A stretch of DNA of 15,601 nucleotides, taken from Dehalococcoidia bacterium UBA2777. Its GTDB lineage: Bacteria; Chloroflexota; Dehalococcoidia; UBA2247; UBA2777. The translations under genes were made by a program, and so were the position numbers. Within the stretch, counting starts at the first letter, position 1; every line of letters begins with the position of its first letter. The notes below the pieces were generated by a model that worked only from the letters and a program-made list of their open reading frames with translations, was not told where the DNA came from and did not search any database. Positions 7,277 to 14,002 of the stretch are shown one piece after another. The DNA lies in NCBI GenBank assembly GCA_002352365.1, contig DEIJ01000170.1, positions 1 through 15,601 on the forward strand, in the 5' to 3' direction.

Positions 7277-7531
7277 CTACTTTTCGATTCCCAGTAACTT
7301 ATCAATCTTTGCATTATCAAAGCCAACTATCGGATGGCTTCCAATCAGGACAACCGGCACACCCATTATATGCCTGCGCTGCAATTCCCTGGCCCCATCT
7401 CGGTCCCTCTCCACATTCACCTCTCGAAACCTGAAGCCTTTCTCCTTCAGGTACTGCTTAACCCTGTTGCACCAAGGGCAGTGGAGCCAGTGAAAACTAT
7501 TATCCGGGGTTGACTGGAACTCATGTATCAT
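7277..7531 (-). CDS. Glutaredoxin-like thiol protein
   Basis: 84 residues. Cys18-Pro-Trp-Cys21 is the glutaredoxin-type active site; RVKQYLKEKGFRFREVNV, GVPVVLIG (cis-Pro) and IVGFDNAKI match the glutaredoxin/NrdH fold. Such proteins reduce disulfides or mixed thiols using glutathione, thioredoxin reductase or another thiol donor. The N-terminus is odd: between the expected first strand (EFQSTP) and CPWC lie several extra residues, DNSFHWLH, absent from typical members, which may be a local insertion or an error. ATG 7531 lies immediately after GGGAG with almost no spacing, so the start is weakly supported. It lies 17 nt before the groES start and 28 nt after the DGC/NifX stop. Confidence 0.75.
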   Translation of the reverse strand: MIHEFQSTPDNSFHWLHCPWCNRVKQYLKEKGFRFREVNVERDRDGARELQRRHIMGVPVVLIGSHPIVGFDNAKIDKLLGIEK

Positions 7532-7559
7532 CTCCCTTTAACAGCCTCTTCTTTGCTGA

Positions 7560-8345
7560 CTAAGGCCTCAGCACGATATGCTTTCTATCCTGTCCCTTGT
7601 TTTTCGCTTCCACTATTCTGCTCATGTTGTTGTGGATGGCTTCCACTGCATTGCTGAGCGTATCCGTTCTCACCACTACACAGACAAATTTCTTCAGCAA
7701 CCTCGGAAGGTTAGGGCCAAACTTTTTACCCACAAGGGCATCTACACCCTGTAAAACGGAGGATGTAGCCTTGGCCTTCTCTGGATCTCCGTGTCCTATT
7801 GATTCATCACCTTTGAACTTGACATTTTCCCTTTGTTCGATAAGCTCTCCCTTATTATCGGAAAACCTGTAAACATAGAAATATTTGGCCATGCCCACAT
7901 GGTCATCGTTCAAGTTCTTCCCGTCATCCGTGCCAAAAGCTATTAGTAATTCCTTTTCTTCTATATCTTCATCTGGAGAAGTCTTTCCTAAAAGGGCATT
8001 GACTTCTTTTCGGACAGTTTTGTAGACTTCCTCCTCCAAATCTTCTGAAGGTAGCTGCTTTGCCTTCCTTACGCCAAGTTCTGAGGTAAGCTCGATATAA
8101 CGATCCACCGGCATTCCTTCCCTCTTAATCAACTTTGCCCCACATCGCACACCGCAGGCATCAATCAAAATTCGCTTCTCGGATTTTTTGATTTCATTAA
8201 GCTTCCATGGTACTATTACAGCGGGAAGGCATCCGATCTTCACCTCATCCACGTTTTCCTCCCATAACCTGATACAAGCTTTTGATGCCGCAACACCCGT
8301 TGCACATCCACCGTAGCAGGTAAAAATTAAGAGTTTGTAAGGCAT
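7560..8345 (-). CDS. DGC zinc-binding domain fused to a NifX/NifB-like cofactor domain
   Basis: 261 residues with two domains. Residues 1-100 fit the DGC putative metal-binding family: Cys10, Cys14 and Cys24, then Cys39 in KIGCLPAVIVPW, and DACGVRC (Cys64, Cys68) giving the D-x-C-G-x-x-C signature, followed by Y-I-E-L-T. Residues from about 130 carry a dinitrogenase iron-molybdenum cofactor (NifX/NifY/NifB C-terminal) fold: LLIAFGTDDGKNLNDDHVG, KYFYVYRF, GVDALVGKKFGPNLPRLL and a closing helix. NifX-type domains carry iron-sulfur cofactor precursors. The fusion suggests a metal carrier or delivery protein, agreeing with CooC just upstream. No nitrogenase genes are present. ATG 8345 has only a weak purine-rich RBS. 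The 88 nt before it hold no clear promoter. Confidence 0.75.
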   Translation of the reverse strand: MPYKLLIFTCYGGCATGVAASKACIRLWEENVDEVKIGCLPAVIVPWKLNEIKKSEKRILIDACGVRCGAKLIKREGMPVDRYIELTSELGVRKAKQLPSEDLEEEVYKTVRKEVNALLGKTSPDEDIEEKELLIAFGTDDGKNLNDDHVGMAKYFYVYRFSDNKGELIEQRENVKFKGDESIGHGDPEKAKATSSVLQGVDALVGKKFGPNLPRLLKKFVCVVVRTDTLSNAVEAIHNNMSRIVEAKNKGQDRKHIVLRP

Positions 8346-8433
8346 TTACTTGCTCTTGCCTCTGTTGTAACTTATCCCTTCACAGCTTGGCACTTAGCTA
8401 AAGTGGTTTTGACCCACCTGAGAAGGCACTGCC

Positions 8434-9219
8434 TCAAGGCTCCTTCGACAAAAGCTTTTCCAATTTATCACTCACCCCTTTCACACTCTGAGCAACTTGA
8501 GGTACAGCCTCGTAGACATTGAGACCCTGTGCATCGGCCTGGGCAATGCCCTCATCATAGTCAATAAAGCCTAAGATAGGTAATTCAGGCAGATTGTCCC
8601 TAATAAACTGGCGGTCCGCTTCGCTTTTAGTTTTGAAGCCCACTCCATAACAGCGAGTAATGCCCAGCCCCTGGCTTAATCGCTTGACTGCTCGAGCTGT
8701 CTGCAAACTGCGCTGCCCTGGCTCCACTACAATCACGAAGGCATCCACGCCTTGAGCTGTACCCCTCCCCAAGTGCTCCACCCCGGCATCCATGTCTAAT
8801 ATCACCACTTCATCACGGCGCAAGATGAGGTGCATCAGCAACGCCTTTAGCATAGCACTCTCAGGGCAAACACATCCAGCAAGAGGCCCTTTGATTGTCC
8901 CCATCACCAGAAGCTTGATCCCACTGCGCTCAGTCGAAAAACGGTCTGGTATATCATCAACTCTGGGATTAAGTTTGAAAGTTCCGCCAATGGTGCCTGG
9001 CTTGGCCCCGGTGCGCTCGTATATCAGGTCCTGCAGCTCGATAATGGGCGTGATCTGCTCGGCTACCTCCAGAGGTATGCCGAGTGCCAAGGCCAGATTG
9101 GCATCAGGATTAGCATCTATCGCTATGACCTTATAGCCTGCTTCAGCATAAACCATTGCCAAAAGGCTGGCTAGCGTAGTCTTGCCCACGCCACCTTTCC
9201 CTGAAATGGCTATTTTCAT
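8434..9219 (-). CDS. cooC: CooC-type nickel-insertion ATPase for carbon monoxide dehydrogenase
   Basis: 261 residues. The deviant Walker A motif GKGGVGKTT is at residues 7-15 with the signature lysine K8 and catalytic K13. The Switch I block DANPDANLALALGI is at 35-48. GCVCP (Cys116 and Cys118) is the Cys-x-Cys that binds Ni or Zn at the dimer interface, and DMDAGVEHLGRGTA is the Walker B/Switch II region. All features needed for a functional CooC/AcsF are present. The protein loads nickel into the C- or A-cluster of CODH/acetyl-CoA synthase; those enzymes must be encoded elsewhere. ATG 9219 has GGAG at 6 nt. Upstream lies a hairpin and a gene remnant, so this may head a new transcript with the DGC/NifX gene. 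Confidence 0.9.
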   Translation of the reverse strand: MKIAISGKGGVGKTTLASLLAMVYAEAGYKVIAIDANPDANLALALGIPLEVAEQITPIIELQDLIYERTGAKPGTIGGTFKLNPRVDDIPDRFSTERSGIKLLVMGTIKGPLAGCVCPESAMLKALLMHLILRRDEVVILDMDAGVEHLGRGTAQGVDAFVIVVEPGQRSLQTARAVKRLSQGLGITRCYGVGFKTKSEADRQFIRDNLPELPILGFIDYDEGIAQADAQGLNVYEAVPQVAQSVKGVSDKLEKLLSKEP

Positions 9220-9252
9220 CGCTTACTCCCATATCCCCAAGAACTGCCCAAT

Positions 9253-9279
9253 ACCTCCACTATCAACGCTAGTGGTGGT
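9253..9279. other. Imperfect hairpin between a gene remnant and cooC
   Basis: Arms ACCTCCACTA (9253-9262) and TAGTGGTGGT (9270-9279) pair over 9 of 10 positions around a 7-nt loop. No T-run follows on either strand, so it is not a textbook terminator. It lies in the 78-nt leader of cooC, and could act as an attenuating or processing stem. Seen in sequence; role unknown. Confidence 0.4.
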
Positions 9280-9297
9280 CCTTGGTAAATTCCTTCC

Positions 9298-9486
9298 CTA
9301 TGCAGCAAAGTAAAATTCAAGGCCATCCCTATAACTTCTCCTTACCTTCCCTTCCTTCTCTAATATCTTAAGATGAGCTAAGGTTTCCATCAGTGCCATT
9401 CGATGGTTTAAATGATCTAACTCACTCCAAGAGACCCCCCCTTTTTGTGGTATCCAAGGGATCTCTGATGCAACCTCATAAGCTGT
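9298..9486 (-). pseudogene. C-terminal remnant of a metallo-beta-lactamase-fold hydrolase
   Basis: An open frame reads TAYEVASEIPWIPQK, then WSELDHLNHRMALMETLAHL and EKEGKVRRSYRDGLEFYFAA before TAG. The pattern A-L-x-E-T-L-A-H-L, an E-G-K-V turn and a short C-terminal strand matches the helical/winged tail of many metallo-beta-lactamase-fold hydrolases. The metal-binding HxHxDH core and everything before it are absent. There is no start codon or ribosome-binding site. The frame begins exactly where the truncated methyltransferase frame ends, so a deletion probably joined the 5' part of one gene to the 3' part of another. Identification rests on the tail only. Confidence 0.55.
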
Positions 9487-9766
9487 CTTCTTTTATTTCC
9501 CCCGATGTGCCCATCCTTTCTATATTTTTCAAGTCTGTTGACTCAGCTCTTTGCATCAGCTCATCCAAGACTTCATTATCTTTATCTAAGGCGTACACTC
9601 TTCCTTGCTCACCAACTATTTTGGCAGCCGGGATAGTATATGTGCCAGAGCCACAGCCGAAATCTAGTACAGTCTGACCTCTCCTAATCCCTATTCCTTC
9701 TAATACCTCAATGGCTCGTGATTCTAGCTCCATTTCTTTGTCTCTCGAAGGCGGACATCCAGACAA
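9476..9766 (-). pseudogene. Class I SAM methyltransferase, truncated after the SAM site
   Basis: About 96 codons. GQTVLDFGCGSGTYTIPAA is the SAM-binding motif I, and GRVYALDKDNEVLDEL is motif II with the acidic residue. Normal enzymes of this type continue for another 100 residues or so (motif IV and post-motifs). Here the frame reaches a stop shortly after GTSGEIKEDS, where a different gene's 3' end begins. The 5' end is also irregular: the likely start is TTG 9766 without a recognisable ribosome-binding site, 15 nt after the TlpA-like stop; an ATG lies at codon 12. Truncated at the 3' end and probably inactive. Substrate unknown. Confidence 0.7.
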
Positions 9767-9781
9767 CCAGAATCAAATTGA

Positions 9782-10333
9782 CTACGGCATAATCTTATCA
9801 AGATCGCCTTCTATTGCTTCCTTACTCGGAAAAGCACCAACCTTCACAGCTTGAATTATGCCCTCTTTATCAATGAAAAAGGTAGTAGGAATGTATTGAA
9901 TTTTATACCTCTGAGCTACATCTTGCTTGGTATCAAGTAGCACTGGAAGGGAAAGGTTATGACCCTGTAAAAACTCTTTTACTTGGGAAGAGGTACCACC
10001 TATGTTAATAGCTAATAGTACCAACCCCTCGGCTGACTGTTCTTCGTACACCCTTTGTATAAAGGGCATTTCAGAGACGCAGGGGCGGCACCAAGTTGCC
10101 CAAAAGTTGAGTATTACTGGTTTACCTCGGAGGTCACCGAGGGAAACAGGTTCCCCCTCAAGATTGTGAAGCTGGAAGTTCAGTGCCAGGTTGCCTACTC
10201 TTGTGCCTTGAGCAGGAGTAGGGTAACTGGGTGGAGTTGGAGCAGACTTTGGGGAGCAGCCAGCCATTGTCAACCCCAAGACCAGAATTGAGGCAAATGC
10301 TATTACCAGCATGACTTTTAGTAGTTTATCCAT
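9782..10333 (-). CDS. tlpA: TlpA/ResA-like thioredoxin-fold lipoprotein
   Basis: 183 residues. A lipoprotein signal occupies residues 1-26 (positively charged start, hydrophobic run, then MAGC with Cys26 as the lipidated residue). A Pro/Ser/Thr-rich linker runs to about residue 44. The redoxin domain has NFWATWCRPC (Cys82, Cys85) and YIPTTFFIDKEG with the cis-proline. Such proteins reduce disulfides outside the cytoplasmic membrane, for example in cytochrome c maturation or oxidative repair. It is encoded 23 nt after CcdA, the membrane protein that supplies its electrons, which strongly supports this role. ATG 10333 follows GAGG at 6 nt. No cytochrome maturation genes are seen, so the client is open. 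Confidence 0.88.
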   Translation of the reverse strand: MDKLLKVMLVIAFASILVLGLTMAGCSPKSAPTPPSYPTPAQGTRVGNLALNFQLHNLEGEPVSLGDLRGKPVILNFWATWCRPCVSEMPFIQRVYEEQSAEGLVLLAINIGGTSSQVKEFLQGHNLSLPVLLDTKQDVAQRYKIQYIPTTFFIDKEGIIQAVKVGAFPSKEAIEGDLDKIMP

Positions 10334-10356
10334 GATTAGCCTCGTCCAAATTACAT

Positions 10357-11037
10357 TTAGAACCAGACCAGCTTATTGGTCAGGATAAGTATGCCAACAG
10401 CCATAAGTAGTGCTCCACTAAAGATATACATTGCAGTGGAATAGCGATGGATGCGTTTTAGCAATGGGGCAATAGAATCAAAGGCAGCTCCCATTACCAA
10501 GAATGGAATTCCCAATCCCAGAGAATAAATAGCTAGCAGGTAAGCGCCGTGCCATGCTGTTTCAGAACTCCAGGCAAAAGCCAGAATACCTCCCAGTATA
10601 GGGCCGACACATGGCGTCCATGCTAGGGAAAATATGGCTCCTATCGATAGGGAGCGTAGGTAGCTAATGGTAGTACCCCGGGACAGAGACAAACGTTTTT
10701 CGTAATTTAACCACGGAATTTTTAGGCTAGCCAACATAAACAAGCCGAAGAATATCAGCAAACCACCAGCTATTTGACGAACTATTGCTAAGTGAGAACT
10801 GAGGACAAATCCAGCCAATCCAGCCCCGACCCCCATGATAACAAAAACCATGGTAAAGCCTACTACGAAACTAAGGGAATGAAAGAATACAGAGACACGC
10901 CTTTTATAAGCTTCGCTCACAAATATATCAGGACCAGCCAAGCTGGCAAGATATATCGGCACTAAAGGCAACGCGCAGGGTGACAGGAAAGATAATAGCC
11001 CGGCACCGAAAGCAACTACAAGCGATATACTTTCCAC
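10357..11037 (-). CDS. ccdA: CcdA-family transmembrane thiol-disulfide transporter
   Basis: 226 residues with six hydrophobic segments. Cys21 in FLSPCALPL and Cys143 in AWTPCVGPILGG are the paired conserved cysteines of CcdA/DsbD-beta proteins, which carry electrons from cytoplasmic thioredoxin across the membrane. Length fits CcdA rather than the three-domain DsbD. GTG 11037 follows AGGAGG by 2-3 nt. The gene lies between trxB and the TlpA-like lipoprotein, which completes a NADPH-to-surface path: TrxB, thioredoxin, CcdA, TlpA. A 7-bp inverted repeat lies just upstream and could be an operator. No lesion is seen. Confidence 0.93.
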   Translation of the reverse strand: MESISLVVAFGAGLLSFLSPCALPLVPIYLASLAGPDIFVSEAYKRRVSVFFHSLSFVVGFTMVFVIMGVGAGLAGFVLSSHLAIVRQIAGGLLIFFGLFMLASLKIPWLNYEKRLSLSRGTTISYLRSLSIGAIFSLAWTPCVGPILGGILAFAWSSETAWHGAYLLAIYSLGLGIPFLVMGAAFDSIAPLLKRIHRYSTAMYIFSGALLMAVGILILTNKLVWF

Positions 11038-11053
11038 AACCTCCTACCTTTGA

Positions 11054-11070
11054 TAACATTCCTAATGTTA
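11054..11070. promoter_or_regulatory. Perfect inverted repeat upstream of ccdA
   Basis: TAACATT and AATGTTA flank a 3-bp centre (CCT on the plus strand), in an AT-rich stretch about 17 nt from the ccdA start. The octamer GATAACAT also occurs twice, at 11052-11059 and 11085-11092. The spacing and symmetry suggest an operator for a dimeric regulator, but no regulator gene or clear -35/-10 pair supports it. It could also be chance in AT-rich DNA. Confidence 0.4.
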
Positions 11071-11108
11071 ATTAATTTAGCCGAGATAACATAGAGTCCC
11101 ACAGTATT

Positions 11109-12026
11109 TTAGCCTCTCTCCTGAAGATATCTGAAGGCAGACATAGCAGCGGTGGCACCATCGCCAACTGCCGTAGCTACCTGGCGTGCGGAGTTCCTGC
11201 GGATGTCGCCAGCAGCAAAGATGCCGGGAGCCGAGGTAGCCATTGTCTCATCAGTGATGATGTATCCGGTGTTGTCTAGCTCCACGATGCTGGAGAAGCA
11301 CTGGCTATTGGGTGTAAGCCCTACAGCAACAAAGACGCCCCCTACATCTAAGGTGGAAAGTTCGCCTGTCTTCACATTACGCAGCCCGAGGTGGTTGACC
11401 ACCTCCTTGCCCGTAATTTCCTCAACCACTGTATTCCAGATGAAATCCAGCTTCGGCTGGGCGAAGAATTGCTGCTGGAGGGCCTGCCCCGCCCGCAACT
11501 GGTCTCGCCGGTGTATTATATACACCTTGCTGGCATGCTGGCTCAGCTCAAGGGCATCGGTGATGGCGGTGTCACCTCCCCCAACCACCGCCACCACCCT
11601 GCCACGAAAGAGGAAGCCATCACAGGTAGCGCAATAGGAAACACCGCGGCCCAAGAGCCTCTCCTCACCCTCAACCCCCAGTTTACGATACTCCGAGCCA
11701 GCAGCAATGATTAGAGCATCGGCTTCAAAACTGCCGTCAGTAGTAAGCACCGTGTGGGGATGCCCTGGAGTCAGGCCGATAACATCTGTAGTGGTAGTCT
11801 CCAGCCCGTATTTAGCCGCCTGCTGGTGCATGAGTGAGCCCAGTTCGGGGCCGGAGATTCCTTCCACAAAACCGGGGTAGTTCTCCACCCGCGTGGCATT
11901 GACTATCTGGCCCCCGAATATGCCACGCTCAATCAAGAGACTCTTGAGGCCAGCTCGCGATGTGTAGAGTCCTGCAGTAAGCCCAGCAGGGCCACCTCCG
12001 ACGATGATCACTTGATAATCAGCCAT
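11109..12026 (-). CDS. trxB: Thioredoxin reductase (NADPH type)
   Basis: 305 residues starting MADYQVIIVGGGPAGL. The FAD-binding GGGPAG is at residues 10-15, the redox centre CATC at 132-135 followed by DG, the pyridine-nucleotide motif GGGDTA at 149-154, and HRRDQLRA with the arginines that contact the NADPH 2'-phosphate. The FAD-closing motif GIFAAGD is near the C-terminus. The protein reduces thioredoxin with NADPH. ATG 12026 has GGGAGG at about 5 nt; the frame extends to 12116 but the extra 30 residues are a shadow of the ferredoxin gene. The start overlaps the ferredoxin 3' end. Adjacent ferredoxin raises the idea of ferredoxin-linked reduction, but the NADPH site argues for the normal donor. 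Confidence 0.95.
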   Translation of the reverse strand: MADYQVIIVGGGPAGLTAGLYTSRAGLKSLLIERGIFGGQIVNATRVENYPGFVEGISGPELGSLMHQQAAKYGLETTTTDVIGLTPGHPHTVLTTDGSFEADALIIAAGSEYRKLGVEGEERLLGRGVSYCATCDGFLFRGRVVAVVGGGDTAITDALELSQHASKVYIIHRRDQLRAGQALQQQFFAQPKLDFIWNTVVEEITGKEVVNHLGLRNVKTGELSTLDVGGVFVAVGLTPNSQCFSSIVELDNTGYIITDETMATSAPGIFAAGDIRRNSARQVATAVGDGATAAMSAFRYLQERG

Positions 12027-12339
12027 GCTTCCTCCCAATGTCGAGCTGTTCCTTGGTTGACTCCAAGAAGCCCTATGCCACTTTGGGAGTCTTCGCCCGG
12101 GTGCAACCTTTGCCACTTAGCGAGCAACTCCTCCCGACTTTCCACTTGGTCCGGGTCAGGAACACAGGCATCTACCGGGCATACCTCTGCACACTGGGGC
12201 GACTCGGAATTCCCCACGCATTCTGTGCACTTATCGGGGTCGATCACACAGGTCTCCTCCCCCTCCGAGATTGCTTCATTGGTGAACCCGCTTCACAGGC
12301 ACCGCAACTGATGCAGTCTTCCGTGATTTTGTATGCCAT
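12008..12339 (-). pseudogene. 2[4Fe-4S] ferredoxin with one-base deletion in the first cluster motif
   Basis: ATG 12339 (AGGAAG at about 6 nt) gives MAYKITEDCISCGACEAG, then loses frame. Another frame continues NEAISEGEETCVIDPDKCTE, then CVGNSESPQCAEVCPVDACV. Reading GGT TGC ACC AAT in place of GGTTCACCAAT (near 12281-12286) restores a single frame, and the lost base belongs to the codon of the fourth cluster-I cysteine. The span is one base short of a multiple of three, consistent with a single deletion. The spacing CTECVGNSESPQCAEVCP is the Allochromatium-type second motif with an inserted loop. Beyond RLHPGE the frame runs about 27 residues into trxB, longer than usual. Such ferredoxins carry low-potential electrons. 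Identity is sure; function is in doubt. Confidence 0.85.
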
Positions 12340-12367
12340 TTCTACTTCCTGAGTGGCCCCCTGATTG

Positions 12368-12592
12368 TTACATTGGTGGAAGCCCGCATACTCCAGAGCT
12401 ACAGGTGGGACAGCTATCCGCCGAGAAACTCCCGGCTGCGCCTGAACTCGTGGTAAAGAAGGAAGACAGCAGCTTCCTGGGGTTAGAAGCCTGGCATTTA
12501 GGGCAGTTCAAGCGTGAGCCATCCTCCCCAAAAGATTGGCGAGCCTCGAACTTCTCGCCGCACTGCGCGCACTGGTACTCATAAATAGGCAT
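12368..12592 (-). CDS. FmdB-family zinc-ribbon protein, Cys-rich tail
   Basis: 74 residues starting MPIYEYQCAQCGEKFEAR. Cys8, Cys11, Cys30 and Cys33 build the FmdB zinc ribbon. The tail is Ser/Ala rich and ends in DSCPTCSSGVCGLP, adding three further cysteines that could bind metal or form a disulfide. It is a paralogue of the FmdB at 2366-2638, but the tails are unrelated. ATG 12592 lies about 8 nt after AGGAGG; GTG 12601 would be too close to that site. It is 28 nt before the ferredoxin start. Role unknown; the family is treated as regulatory. Confidence 0.85.
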   Translation of the reverse strand: MPIYEYQCAQCGEKFEARQSFGEDGSRLNCPKCQASNPRKLLSSFFTTSSGAAGSFSADSCPTCSSGVCGLPPM

Positions 12593-12659
12593 CTCTTTCA
12601 CCTCCTCTCGTTCTGTTTGGCTTAGCGCCTTCTTTGGTTGCTCCCATCATTGTTCTTCT

Positions 12660-12971
12660 TTATGCAAGGCCTTTCCAGCTCTCCTGCTCCATGGTTAGGA
12701 AAGCTTGGCGCTCTTCCTCGTTCATCTCCGTTATCTTGACCTCGGCTTCTGCACCCAATCCCATCACTGCCTTGCGCAGGCTACTCACAAGATAATCCTT
12801 GATAGAGGCAGGGATACCAAGAATGGGAAGTGCCAGGGTGAGCATGACCTTGCCATGCTGCAGAGTTACATCTTTGACCATCCCCAACTCTACCAGGCTC
12901 CGACTGACCGTCGGGTGCATCACCTGCCTTACTGCCTGATGCACATCTTCTTTCGAAATATTCCTGGTCAC
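12660..12971 (-). CDS. Stand-alone DUF59/MIP18 domain (Mrp N-terminal-like)
   Basis: 103 residues. The block HPTVSRSLVELGMVKDVTLQ with LTLALPILGIPASIKDYL is the DUF59 domain found at the N-terminus of Mrp/ApbC iron-sulfur carriers. The ending KITEMNEEERQAFLTMEQ is also Mrp-like. In Mrp this domain precedes the P-loop ATPase; here the ATPase is absent, so the protein would act as a separate partner in Fe-S assembly or delivery, akin to SufT. GTG 12971 has AGGAGG about 9 nt upstream. Its neighbours are the DUF1684 gene and FmdB. An mrp gene elsewhere in the genome is expected but cannot be seen. Confidence 0.78.
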   Translation of the reverse strand: MTRNISKEDVHQAVRQVMHPTVSRSLVELGMVKDVTLQHGKVMLTLALPILGIPASIKDYLVSSLRKAVMGLGAEAEVKITEMNEEERQAFLTMEQESWKGLA

Positions 12972-13005
12972 GTCAAGTTCCCTCCTTTCCCTTCGAGTCT
13001 AGACC

Positions 13006-13560
13006 CTACTCTTTCTTCAGATGGTAATCCTTTTCACCAGCAGGCATCGCCACCTCAAGCCAGTTTTCCTGGGGCACAAGCGGGCAGGTATAGTCTTTGC
13101 TGTATATGCACCACGGATTATATGCCTTACTGAAGTCGAGAATCCATTTGCCATCTGGAGTAAGGTCCCTCTCAGGCTCAAGGTCGAGATACCGGCCGGC
13201 ACCGTATGTCTCCCTACCGGAGGTCGAATCTCTGAAAAGGATAAATAGCCTCTTCTCCTCGAGATCGCTCTTGTAAGCCTGAAGCACCTGCTTTTGGCCG
13301 CTGATCGTGAACCAGAATTCACCCCAGCGGAGGAATTCCTGCTCGTTGCCCTTTGTATAGGCCATCCTTACTATATTCTTTTCCTCGTGCTCATGCATCT
13401 CTAGCTCGAACCTGTAGGCTGGGTCAGCAGGGTAGTATGCCAGTCCTTTAAACCTCGTCCGCTCCTGAGGAGGTATTGGCGACTGCCAATGCGCTGCAAG
13501 GAACCTGTCCTTCTCTTCGCGTTCCCTCTCAAGACGCGCTTTCCATTCGGAAACTTCCAC
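13006..13560 (-). CDS. DUF1684-family protein
   Basis: 184 residues. The N-terminus is a charged helix (W-K-A-R-L-E-R-E-R-E-E-K-D-R-F) leading into FKGLAYYPADPAYRF. The C-terminal core has the DUF1684 marks: LFILFRDSTSG, ETYGAGRYLDLE, DFSKAYNPWCIYSKDYTCP and ENWLEVAMPAGEKDY. The two Cys in this last part are conserved in the family as I remember it. No enzyme activity is established. No signal peptide is visible. GTG 13560 follows AAAAGGGGGT at 7-8 nt. It is 34 nt before the DUF59 gene. Family assignment is confident, function unknown. Confidence 0.85.
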   Translation of the reverse strand: MEVSEWKARLEREREEKDRFLAAHWQSPIPPQERTRFKGLAYYPADPAYRFELEMHEHEEKNIVRMAYTKGNEQEFLRWGEFWFTISGQKQVLQAYKSDLEEKRLFILFRDSTSGRETYGAGRYLDLEPERDLTPDGKWILDFSKAYNPWCIYSKDYTCPLVPQENWLEVAMPAGEKDYHLKKE

Positions 13561-13639
13561 AGCGCACCCCCTTTTCCCGATGCCGTTTTACTCGACTGCT
13601 ATAGTGAGACTCCGCCTTGCCTCTATCCATTTCGGCCCC

Positions 13640-13978
13640 TCAATCAACCTGCCCGCCCTCGGGTTGCAGCGTCTCGTCCTTGCTGGCTGACGGAGATTCG
13701 GTTCCCCCCGTGGCCTCTGCGTACCACCTGGTTACCTGCCTCTCCCCTGCTAGCTGGCTCAAGGCCACGGCTAGTTTATCCCTCACTATTCTCTGCGCAT
13801 CACTAGAGTCTCCTGAAGACATATGATGGTAGGCCGCTGTGCTTTGCACTGCCACGCGATAGGCGCCTTCAAGGTTACCGATCACGCCCTGCCAGAAGCC
13901 CACCAGGTCACTCCAGGACGAGTGCAGGCATCTGGTTCTGATGGCTCTGGCTATAAGCTCTACCTCTGCCTGAGTCAT
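13640..13978 (-). CDS. Hypothetical helical protein
   Basis: 112 residues; not recognised. It appears fully helical for about 90 residues (AEVELIARAIRTRCLHSSWS, FWQGVIGNLEGAYRVAV, RIVRDKLAVALSQLAGE, VTRWYAEA), then a polar low-complexity tail rich in Ser, Glu and Gly. A single Cys and no metal or nucleotide motif are seen. ATG 13978 has AGGGGGAT at 6 nt, a strong site that supports a real gene. It follows the unknown gene at 14003 by 24 nt and is followed by a 79-nt gap before DUF1684, in which I see no gene. Confidence 0.6.
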   Translation of the reverse strand: MTQAEVELIARAIRTRCLHSSWSDLVGFWQGVIGNLEGAYRVAVQSTAAYHHMSSGDSSDAQRIVRDKLAVALSQLAGERQVTRWYAEATGGTESPSASKDETLQPEGGQVD

Positions 13979-14002
13979 TCCTATCCCCCTTTCTCATGCA
14001 TA

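Noticed and set aside
9253..9279. Rho-independent terminator
   Set aside because: The stem is good but no T-run follows on either strand, so it is listed only as a hairpin.
11152..11714. Long plus-strand open frames opposite trxB
   Set aside because: They mirror the GC-rich trxB codons and show no domain or RBS. The same holds for other plus-strand frames in the window.
12027..12116. A 30-residue extension of TrxB
   Set aside because: It overlaps the ferredoxin gene, and the FAD motif sits at the normal distance from ATG 12026.
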